From the NCBI GenBank assembly GCA_022848835.1, contig JAJISG010000145.1, positions 1 to 8,431 of the forward strand: a DNA stretch of 8,431 nucleotides, in the 5' to 3' direction. A model generated the notes under the pieces. The model saw nothing but the letters and a program-made list of their open reading frames with translations, had not been told where the DNA came from and did not search any database. Made by a program: the position numbers and the translations under genes. The stretch is from Thermoplasmatota archaeon. Its GTDB lineage: Archaea > Thermoplasmatota > Thermoplasmata > RBG-16-68-12 > JAJISG01. Shown piece after piece: positions 1 through 5,301 of the stretch. The stretch's first letter is position 1; each line of letters begins with the position of its first letter.

Positions 1-327
1 CTACCGGCCATCGTCGACTACTACGGCCCTGGCGACAGTCCGGCGGATCCCTTTGCGGATCTGGCCCGATTGCACTTCTATGTCCGCCACGGTCGGCTCC
101 TTGTGACGAGGGTCGGAGGCAGGCTTGCCGGTTTCATCTTCTATCGCATCTCTGATTCTCCATCGTACGACGAGAGCCGGGGACTATGCATGAAAAGACG
201 CTCTCGAGTCCACCATTCTGCGTCCGACCGAGCCCTCCGCGAACCCTTAAGTAGACACTCTGGGTTGCAACGACAATGGCCTTCAAGGTCGTGGTTTTGC
301 CTGGGGATGGCATCGGCCCGGAGGTGA
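1..327 (+). pseudogene. GNAT-like acetyltransferase fragment, probably broken (5' end outside window)
   Basis: Frame 1 is open from the window edge to a stop at 325-327. Its first ~55 codons resemble the N-terminal half of a GCN5-related N-acetyltransferase: an LPAIVDYYG helix, then the beta-hairpin VTRVGGRLAGFIFYRI, typical of the strands before the acetyl-CoA site. A real GNAT should next show motif A (R/Q-x-x-G-x-G/A), which binds the CoA pyrophosphate. No frame shows it between about 165 and 275. The frame instead becomes arginine- and serine-rich and runs 52 nt into the next gene on the same strand, across that gene's promoter. I infer a truncated or decayed gene whose recognisable part ends near base 165. 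It could also be an unrelated short protein. Family assignment is tentative because the N-terminus is unseen and GNATs diverge widely. Confidence 0.4.
244..254 (+). promoter_or_regulatory. TATA-like box of the isocitrate/isopropylmalate-type dehydrogenase gene
   Basis: CCCTTAAGTAG is the only A/T-rich block here; its core TTAAGTA is centred at 250, 26 nt before the ATG at 276. No Shine-Dalgarno lies between. That spacing matches archaeal TBP/TFB promoters whose transcript starts at or next to the start codon, so I infer a leaderless mRNA. Confidence 0.55.
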
Positions 328-1406
328 TTCGAGAGGGTATCAAGGTCCTGAAAGCGGTAGAGGAGTCCTATGGGTTTGAATTCGACATAGTGCCCCTCCC
401 CTGCGGTGGGAAGCACTATCTAGAGACAGGTGAGGAGTGGCCCGAAGGAGCCTTCGAGTCGTGCAGGGCATCGGATGCCATCCTCTTGGGGGCCATAGGC
501 TATCCTGGCGCCCACCTTCCCAATGGGGAATTGGCCGGAACTGGGGTCGTATTCGGCCTTCGTTTCGGCTTGGACCTCTACGCTAACGTGCGACCAACGA
601 AGCTGTACGCCAACGTGAGGCACAAGATTCACGATGTAACCAAACAGGTCTGGGAGCCGGAGAAGGTCGACTTCGTCATCGTCAGGGAGAATACCGAGGG
701 CATCTACTCCCCCATCCGGGGCAGCCTTCGGAGGGGAGGCGTAGAGGAGTTGGCTATCGACAACCGCGTAATAACCCGGAAGGGGGCGGATAGGGTCATC
801 CGTTTCGCCTTCGAACTCTCCATGAAACGGACGGGCGCTCCCGCCGATGGGATGAGGAGGGTAACCTGTGTTGACAAGAGCAACGTCCTTCAGGGTTGTC
901 GCCTCTTTCGTGCCGTCTACGACGAGGTGGCCGAGGGGTATCCAGGGGTGGAGCGGGACTACGCCTATGTAGACGCCTTCATGCAGTGGATGATGAGGAA
1001 GCCGGAGGCCTATGACTTGGTGGTGACGAGCAACCTCTTTGGTGACATAGCTACGGATCTGGCCTCCGTTCTTCAGGGAGGGATGGGCCTCGCCGCCGGA
1101 GGAAACATAGGAAACCGCCATGCCCTGTTCGAGCCCATCCACGGCAGTGCTCCTAAGTACGAGGGTCAGGACGTGGTGAACCCCATGGCCACCGTACTGG
1201 CGATTCAGATGATGCTAGAATGGCTTGGAGAGAGGAAGAAGGAGAGGTCCCTGCTGGAGGCCTCTCACACCGTGGAGTCCGCGGTGGAAGCCATCCTAAA
1301 GGAGGGGAAGTTCCTTACCTACGATCTCGGCGGGAAGTCTAAGAGCAGCCAGGTGGGGGACGCGCTCGCCGAGAGGGTCAGGACCCTTACTCGGCCTGAA
1401 GGATGA
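276..1406 (+). CDS. isocitrate/isopropylmalate dehydrogenase family protein (probably NADP-dependent)
   Basis: This 376-aa protein is a cytosolic beta-decarboxylating dehydrogenase: it oxidises a 2-hydroxyacid and releases CO2 to give a 2-oxoacid. Visible marks are the N-terminal GDGIGPE (10-16), the arginine pair in LR (95-96) and NVRP (R106), VRENTEGIYS with R137 and Y144, catalytic K201 in VDKSN, metal-binding D233 (YVDAF) and D257/D261 (SNLFGDIATD), and HGSAPKYEG (289-297). K294 and Y295, with V301, match the E. coli isocitrate dehydrogenase residues that select NADP+; isopropylmalate dehydrogenases normally have D-I there. The substrate loop before R96 is hydrophobic (VVF, 91-93) and lacks the Ser and Asn used for isocitrate, so it looks closer to isopropylmalate dehydrogenase. 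Substrate is therefore uncertain: 3-isopropylmalate, isocitrate, homoisocitrate or a tartrate-like acid. The length is normal. The start follows a TATA box by 26 nt, and the 3' end overlaps the convergent HAD gene by 20 bp. Confidence 0.93.
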   Translation: MAFKVVVLPGDGIGPEVIREGIKVLKAVEESYGFEFDIVPLPCGGKHYLETGEEWPEGAFESCRASDAILLGAIGYPGAHLPNGELAGTGVVFGLRFGLDLYANVRPTKLYANVRHKIHDVTKQVWEPEKVDFVIVRENTEGIYSPIRGSLRRGGVEELAIDNRVITRKGADRVIRFAFELSMKRTGAPADGMRRVTCVDKSNVLQGCRLFRAVYDEVAEGYPGVERDYAYVDAFMQWMMRKPEAYDLVVTSNLFGDIATDLASVLQGGMGLAAGGNIGNRHALFEPIHGSAPKYEGQDVVNPMATVLAIQMMLEWLGERKKERSLLEASHTVESAVEAILKEGKFLTYDLGGKSKSSQVGDALAERVRTLTRPEG

Positions 1407-2073
1407 GATCTGCGGCCTCCTGAAGGTCGCTAACCATGAGATCGGGCTTGGGGATGCGACCCTTCAATCTCTCACCGCGCCTGTTGACCCATCCTGCCAT
1501 CATCCCCACCCTCTTGGGGCCGAGGATATCATCCACCGGCGTGTCACCGAGGTGAATGGCCCCCTCCGGATTGCACCCGGATCTTCTCAGCGCTTCCTGA
1601 AATAGCCTTGCGTCCGGTTTGTACGCCTTGCACGTTTCAGAGGTCACGAATATCTCGAAATCGTCCTTCAAACCGGACAGCTTGAGAAGGGCCTCCAGCA
1701 GCCCGTCATCAATATTGGAGACTATGCCGAGGGAAAAACCCTCTAGGCTTTGAACAGCCTCCGGCGCATCCGGGTAGACCTCTGTACGGGCCCACTTTTC
1801 TTGCAGTCGTCTACTGTATGGTTCTGGATCATCATGAGCTCCCACCTCCTGGAAGAGTAGGGCTAGGGCCCTCGTGGTGGCCTCCCTCACGGTCGCAAAT
1901 CGGTCGTGGGCCACTCGATAGCTCTTGTCCCACCAGAGTTCTGCGAGCTTTTCGGGACCCATGGAGAGGCCATTAACCCGAATAATCTCCTCCATCAGGT
2001 CGAGACCCACCACTTCCTCCGCCTTGAAGAGGGTGCCGAAGATGTCGAAGGTTATCAGTCGAGGCCGCCGCAT
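1387..2073 (-). CDS. HAD-superfamily hydrolase (haloacid dehalogenase-like)
   Basis: A 228-aa cytosolic HAD protein. Motif I is FDIFGTL with nucleophile D10 and T14; motif II is IVSN (S119); motif III is YKPD (K152); motif IV is HLGDTPVDD (D177, D181/D182). The helical cap between motifs I and II (~20-100) marks subfamily I. The usual second Asp of phosphatases (DxD) is F12, as in 2-haloacid dehalogenases, yet motif IV keeps the phosphatase-type G-D-x3-D. Substrate cannot be assigned. The frame opens upstream at 2142, but I choose the ATG at 2073 because the HAD fold begins right there and GAGGAGGG lies 5 nt upstream. The gene is 19 nt behind the LLM oxidoreductase, so it is probably co-transcribed, and it overlaps the convergent dehydrogenase tail by 20 bp. 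Confidence 0.9.
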   Translation of the reverse strand: MRRPRLITFDIFGTLFKAEEVVGLDLMEEIIRVNGLSMGPEKLAELWWDKSYRVAHDRFATVREATTRALALLFQEVGAHDDPEPYSRRLQEKWARTEVYPDAPEAVQSLEGFSLGIVSNIDDGLLEALLKLSGLKDDFEIFVTSETCKAYKPDARLFQEALRRSGCNPEGAIHLGDTPVDDILGPKRVGMMAGWVNRRGERLKGRIPKPDLMVSDLQEAADLILQAE

Positions 2074-2078
2074 GAAGA

Positions 2079-2086
2079 CCCTCCTC
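2079..2086 (-). promoter_or_regulatory. Shine-Dalgarno of the HAD gene
   Basis: On the minus strand GAGGAGGG stands 5 nt before the ATG at 2073. It decides this start over the in-frame upstream codons (open to 2142), which would fall inside the preceding gene. It fits translation of a downstream gene in a polycistronic mRNA. Confidence 0.75.
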
Positions 2087-2092
2087 GCCCCA

Positions 2093-3079
2093 TTACGCCT
2101 CTCTGGCCTTCTCCCGAATTCTGGGAATGACCTCCTGGGCAAAGAGCTCCAGGGGCTCGATCTCGTAGGCTCCAGGGAAGTAGACCACGAAATAGGTAAC
2201 TCCGATGTCTATGAACTGGCTGAAGTATCGAGCCACCTCTTCAAAATCTCCCACGAGGTTTCTATCCAGGTAGTCCTCAAGGCTCTGACCCAAATGCTTG
2301 GCGTACACCTCCGCCTTCTTTGTGGCCTGGGATGTGTCCTCCGCGGTCACCACGACCTCGTTGTAGCTTCTCTCTATCTCCTCCGGGTTCCTGCCCACCA
2401 CCCTGCAGTGTTCATCCAGGATCCGCGATTTCCTGGCGAACTCCTGCGGATCTCCGAAGAAGTTGGAGCGGTCTGCCCATTTGGCCGCAGAGCGCAGCGT
2501 GAGCTTTTCCCCTCCACCTCCGATTGTCACAGGCGGCCTAGGTTTCTGGACAGGCTTGGGGCTGCAGTAGGCCTCCTTCAGGCGGTAGTAGCGACCGTCG
2601 AAGTTAACGGCCTCCTCTTCCCAGAGCATCCTGATGATTTGAATGGCCTCATCCATCATACCTATCCTGGTTGCAGCCTTGGGGAACTCGTAGCTGTAAC
2701 CGTTGTACTCGTGCTCGTACCAGCCTGCTCCGAGTCCGAACTCCAGCCTTCCCTTGGAGAGGACGTCAACGGAGGCGGCTATCTTGGCCAGCAGGGCCGG
2801 GTTCCTGTAGGAGTTGCAGGTCACCATCTGGCCTACCCTCAGTTTCGAGGTCACTGCTGCGATGGCCGTGGTCATCGTCCAGCACTCGAATACAGGAAAG
2901 GCGCTGGGCGTTGGAACAGGATGAAAGTGGTCGTAAAACCATCCGGACGCGAAGCCTAACCGCTCAAGAGCCTTGGCGATCTCGACGATAATGTCGTACA
3001 TCTTCTCAGGACTGGTTTCAGCAGGCAGATCGTAGATCCACCCCTGGGGAATCATGGCCCCGAAGGTGATGTCTCGCAT
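2093..3079 (-). CDS. LLM-class (luciferase-like) flavin/F420-dependent oxidoreductase
   Basis: A 328-aa bacterial-luciferase-like monooxygenase-family protein with a single TIM barrel. Marks: ITFGAMIPQGW at strand 1 (4-14), FYDHFHP (48-54), the family signature GRLEFGLGAGWYEHEY (110-125), PPVTIGGGGEK for phosphate/cofactor binding (182-192), and AAKWADRSNFF (198-208). Archaeal members of this group usually use reduced coenzyme F420 rather than FMN, so F420 is the likely cofactor by family knowledge, not shown directly. The substrate is unknown. The frame is open to a GTG at 3145, but that overlaps the E1-alpha stop and adds a basic tail unlike the family. The ATG at 3079 starts just before the conserved first strand and lies 26 nt from a TATA-like box. 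ATG 3100 is the alternative. It precedes the HAD gene by 19 nt, and the two form a likely operon. Confidence 0.9.
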   Translation of the reverse strand: MRDITFGAMIPQGWIYDLPAETSPEKMYDIIVEIAKALERLGFASGWFYDHFHPVPTPSAFPVFECWTMTTAIAAVTSKLRVGQMVTCNSYRNPALLAKIAASVDVLSKGRLEFGLGAGWYEHEYNGYSYEFPKAATRIGMMDEAIQIIRMLWEEEAVNFDGRYYRLKEAYCSPKPVQKPRPPVTIGGGGEKLTLRSAAKWADRSNFFGDPQEFARKSRILDEHCRVVGRNPEEIERSYNEVVVTAEDTSQATKKAEVYAKHLGQSLEDYLDRNLVGDFEEVARYFSQFIDIGVTYFVVYFPGAYEIEPLELFAQEVIPRIREKAREA

Positions 3080-3101
3080 GCGATGGGCATGGTGGGGCAT
3101 T

Positions 3102-3113
3102 GATAAGGCTTTA
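3102..3113 (-). promoter_or_regulatory. TATA/BRE-like element of the LLM-HAD operon
   Basis: The minus strand reads TAAAGCCTTATC: an A-rich BRE-like part followed by a TATA-like CTTATC centred near 3105, 26 nt before ATG 3079. It sits in the 62-nt gap after the E1-alpha stop codon, so the LLM-HAD pair can be transcribed independently of E1-alpha. No Shine-Dalgarno precedes 3079. Confidence 0.45.
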
Positions 3114-3141
3114 GCCCAACGCAAGGTGGCCCGTCTCGTCC

Positions 3142-4215
3142 TCACTCTTCAGGATGTTGAGATAGCTCCTCCTGCTGCTCTCTCAGATTCCAGGCCTCCG
3201 TCTGATACACATCCTCCAAGAGTGTCCTCGGCGAGGGAGGCCCGGTGGCCTCAGCAAACTGAATTGCCAGGGAGATCTCCTCCTCTATCTCATCTCTGAG
3301 ACGGGCATCCTTGTCATCATCTAGGATTCGTCGCCTCAAAAGGTAGTTCCGAAACCTGCTGATGGGATCCTTGGATTGCCAAGACTCGACCTCCTCCTCT
3401 GTCCGATAACGGCTCGGGTCATCGGCAGTGGAATGGGCTCCCATCCGATATGTGATGGCTTCGATGAAGGTAGGTCCCTCCTCTGAACGAGCCCTATCCA
3501 CAGCCTCTTTGGCCGCGGCATATACCGCCAGGGCATCATTCCCGTCCACACGCACTCCCGGCATCCCGTAGGCCACCGCCTTCATGGCCAGGTCTGCCGA
3601 GGCAGTCTGTACGGAAAGGGGAACAGAGATGGCCCATTGGTTGTTCTGGCAGAAGAAGACCACGGGGGAATTGAAGATCCCGGCAAAGTTCATGGCCGCG
3701 TGGAAATCAGAGGCCGACGTGGCGCCATCCCCCAGATAGGCCATGACCACCCGGTGATCACCGAGATACCTGGACGCCATGGCCGCTCCCACAGCCTGAG
3801 GCAGCTGGCTGGCGACCCCGCTCGACCAGGAGACGAAGTTCACATCCCGGGAGCTGAAGTGGCAAGGCTGCATGTGCCCCTTCAGGATATCATCCTTGTT
3901 GCCCATGAGCTGGGCCACGTACTTCACCAGGGGATAGCCTCTGAGGATTGCGGCACCTCCCTGCCTCAGGGCGGGAAAGATCCAGTCCTCTCTCTGGAGG
4001 GCATAAGCGCTGCCAATGACAGCCGCCTCCTCGCCCGTTGCTGCGCCGTAGAAACCTATCCTGCCCTGTCTCTGGAGGGCTATCATCCTTTCGTCAAGCA
4101 GGCGGAGGAGGAGCAGGTAACGGTAGATCCTGATGAGGTCCCCAAATTCGAGTTCTGGCTCCTCACCCACGAGGGTGCCGTCCTCGGCTAGGATTTGGAG
4201 AGTCTCCTGGGTCAA
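3142..4215 (-). CDS. thiamine-pyrophosphate 2-oxoacid dehydrogenase complex, E1 component alpha subunit
   Basis: E1-alpha (357 aa) forms, with E1-beta, the TPP enzyme that decarboxylates a 2-oxoacid and passes the acyl group to lipoyl-E2. The TPP motif begins at GDG (162-164) and ends at QNNQ (190-193), binding Mg2+ and pyrophosphate. The N-terminal ILAEDGTLVGEE and the block QRQGRIGFY..TGEEA (48-63) are typical of archaeal and Bacillus-type E1-alpha. The loop HSTADDPSRYR (261-271) is nearer to branched-chain 2-oxoacid dehydrogenases than to pyruvate-specific ones. Length is normal. Start: both candidates are TTG. I prefer 4215, because GGTGGAG stands 7 nt upstream and a TATA box at ~4254 predicts a transcript start near 4227; TTG 4236 would lie above that start. 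No E1-beta, E2 or E3 gene is adjacent, which is unusual. The substrate (pyruvate, branched-chain oxoacid or acetoin) is not settled. Confidence 0.92.
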   Translation of the reverse strand: MTQETLQILAEDGTLVGEEPELEFGDLIRIYRYLLLLRLLDERMIALQRQGRIGFYGAATGEEAAVIGSAYALQREDWIFPALRQGGAAILRGYPLVKYVAQLMGNKDDILKGHMQPCHFSSRDVNFVSWSSGVASQLPQAVGAAMASRYLGDHRVVMAYLGDGATSASDFHAAMNFAGIFNSPVVFFCQNNQWAISVPLSVQTASADLAMKAVAYGMPGVRVDGNDALAVYAAAKEAVDRARSEEGPTFIEAITYRMGAHSTADDPSRYRTEEEVESWQSKDPISRFRNYLLRRRILDDDKDARLRDEIEEEISLAIQFAEATGPPSPRTLLEDVYQTEAWNLREQQEELSQHPEE

Positions 4216-4222
4216 GGTACCG

Positions 4223-4229
4223 CTCCACC
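4223..4229 (-). promoter_or_regulatory. Shine-Dalgarno-like site deciding the E1-alpha start
   Basis: The minus strand reads GGTGGAG, 7 nt before TTG 4215. It is an imperfect match to GGAGGTG. It is the main reason for preferring 4215 over TTG 4236, which has no comparable site. Confidence 0.4.
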
Positions 4230-4236
4230 AGTTCAA

Positions 4237-4442
4237 TGTTCCATCGCTGCCTTAAACTTTGCTGGGCGTCCACGAAGGGCTTGGAATTGAGCGAAGAGCC
4301 CCTTGAATTCCTATCTATTCATTGCTTCTCTCTGCCCTCACTATTCCTACAGGAGGATGCTCCTCCCCATATCTGATGAGCCTTTCATGGGCTACTTCCC
4401 ATCGGCCCAGTAGATTCTCCCTCCTGTCCTCATACTCACCAT
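4237..4442. other. intergenic gap between nucleotidyltransferase and E1-alpha genes
   Basis: This 206-bp gap lies between two genes on the minus strand. Besides the E1-alpha TATA element it holds a 6-bp inverted repeat (GGAATT 4283-4288, AATTCC 4306-4311) and a 5-bp hairpin AGGAG-GATG-CTCCT (4351-4364), both too weak to call a terminator. On the minus strand one frame from 4446 to 4315 is open for 43 codons without a start codon and reads like protein; see findings. I see no RNA gene. Confidence 0.5.
4251..4260 (-). promoter_or_regulatory. TATA/BRE-like element of the E1-alpha gene
   Basis: AAAGTTTAAG on the minus strand has a purine/A-rich BRE part followed by TTTAAG centred near 4254. Transcription would begin near 4227, giving a short leader of about 12 nt that contains the GGTGGAG site before TTG 4215. 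Confidence 0.5.
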
Positions 4443-5195
4443 TTACTCAACTCTAATCTGCCCTACATCGGCAATCGTGGCCCTCTCGAAGCCGAATTCC
4501 TTGGCCAGCCTCAGATTGATTTCAAACAGGGCCCTGGCTCCAAGAAAGACCCTTCTCTGGTCTCTGCGAAAGATGTCCCTCGCCTTCTCGAGAAATCCCG
4601 TTGGTACGAAGTCGAACTGCTCGATCTGGTCGGTCATGGTGGTATGGTCGTAATAGAACCTCTTGTTCAACAGAGCCAGGTTCATACAGGACATGAAGAA
4701 TATCTCCCAGGCAGCGTATCTCAGGACCTCTGGACTATCACTCTCCACCGCCCTCTGAACCTTACTGAAATACTCGAAGAATCCGATGAACTCACACGCC
4801 TCTCGAAACTTCCAATCCTCCCTAAGCGCCTCCTCATGCCATCCACGAATCCTCTGGTGGACATCTCCCCGGTCAACATACACCCGGTGCACCAGCAAAG
4901 AACCCACCTCATGAGGCCAGAGGCCGTCGACATTTAGAATCCGTTCCTTTACTTCCTCAAGTGGATAGACTACAACGTCGACGGGTGTGGAGTGGTATAA
5001 CCACTCGTAGGCATCCCTGCCGCCAGGATCAGCCACCGCGATGAGGTCTATATCCGAGATGGGGGTTTCTGTTCCCCTTGCGATGGACCCCTTGGCCGCC
5101 ACATAGAGGAGCCTCTCTTGGTACTTACGTTCCAGTTCAGAGATTACGTGGGCGATGATCGATTGAAACTCCTCAGCATCAAGCGGAGTCAGCAT
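4443..5195 (-). CDS. nucleotidyltransferase, kanamycin nucleotidyltransferase (KNTase)-like
   Basis: A 250-aa protein of the DNA-polymerase-beta nucleotidyltransferase fold, which transfers a nucleoside monophosphate from an NTP to an acceptor. The signature is GSIARGTETPISDIDL (36-51): GS at 36-37, metal-binding D48 and D50, and a third acid, D73, in PVDVVVY. The C-terminal half is helical and lines up, from memory, with staphylococcal KNTase (253 aa): LWPHEVGS matches its DWPLTHGQ region, and FFEYFSK (139-145) matches LFEYAGK, whose Glu145 is the catalytic base (here E141). The length is nearly the same. The acceptor is unknown; an aminoglycoside-like hydroxyl compound is only one possibility. 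The ATG at 5195 is 28 nt from a strong TATA box with no Shine-Dalgarno, so it is probably leaderless. Divergent from the DNA ligase gene. Confidence 0.87.
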   Translation of the reverse strand: MLTPLDAEEFQSIIAHVISELERKYQERLLYVAAKGSIARGTETPISDIDLIAVADPGGRDAYEWLYHSTPVDVVVYPLEEVKERILNVDGLWPHEVGSLLVHRVYVDRGDVHQRIRGWHEEALREDWKFREACEFIGFFEYFSKVQRAVESDSPEVLRYAAWEIFFMSCMNLALLNKRFYYDHTTMTDQIEQFDFVPTGFLEKARDIFRRDQRRVFLGARALFEINLRLAKEFGFERATIADVGQIRVE

Positions 5196-5217
5196 GACCG
5201 ATGCAATCGATATTGGA

Positions 5218-5228
5218 CCTATAAAACT
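5218..5228 (-). promoter_or_regulatory. TATA box of the nucleotidyltransferase gene
   Basis: The minus strand reads AGTTTTATAGG, the best TATA match in the window; TTTTATA is centred at 5223, 28 nt before ATG 5195. It implies a leaderless transcript. Confidence 0.65.
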
Positions 5229-5263
5229 AGGATGTGTGCCGCACGATTAGCAACATCATAGTC

Positions 5264-5280
5264 CGAAAGTTAGATTATCC
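5264..5280 (+). promoter_or_regulatory. BRE/TATA element of the DNA ligase gene
   Basis: CGAAAGTTAGATTATCC combines a BRE-like CGAAAG with a TATA-like TTAGATTAT centred at 5274, 28 nt before GTG 5302. No Shine-Dalgarno precedes the GTG. It shares the 106-bp divergent intergenic region with the nucleotidyltransferase promoter; the two boxes are about 50 bp apart. Confidence 0.6.
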
Positions 5281-5301
5281 TAGTAGGGCCATTCCTCAAC
5301 A

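Noticed and set aside
420..1142. 240-codon minus-strand frame opposite the dehydrogenase
   Set aside because: Lies wholly inside the well-supported isocitrate/isopropylmalate dehydrogenase gene and shows no domain.
2074..2142. Longer HAD start at 2142
   Set aside because: Would add 23 arginine-rich residues and overlap the LLM gene; the HAD motif I begins right after ATG 2073, which has a strong Shine-Dalgarno.
1925..2959. 344-codon open frame on the plus strand, opposite the LLM and HAD genes
   Set aside because: It is antisense to two genes with clear family motifs, spans the junction between them, and its translation is a leucine/proline/valine-rich mix with no recognisable domain. A shadow of GC-rich codon use.
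3080..3145. Longer LLM start at GTG 3145
   Set aside because: Overlaps the E1-alpha stop and runs through the TATA-like element; the added basic residues are not typical of the family.
3637..4191. 184-codon plus-strand frame opposite E1-alpha
   Set aside because: Antisense to the TPP-binding region of a clear E1-alpha; histidine- and glycine-rich shadow without motifs.
4357..4413. Small 18-codon frame after AGGAGG in the 4237-4442 gap (plus strand)
   Set aside because: The AGGAGG touches the ATG with no spacing, the peptide is very short, and its translation has no recognised pattern.
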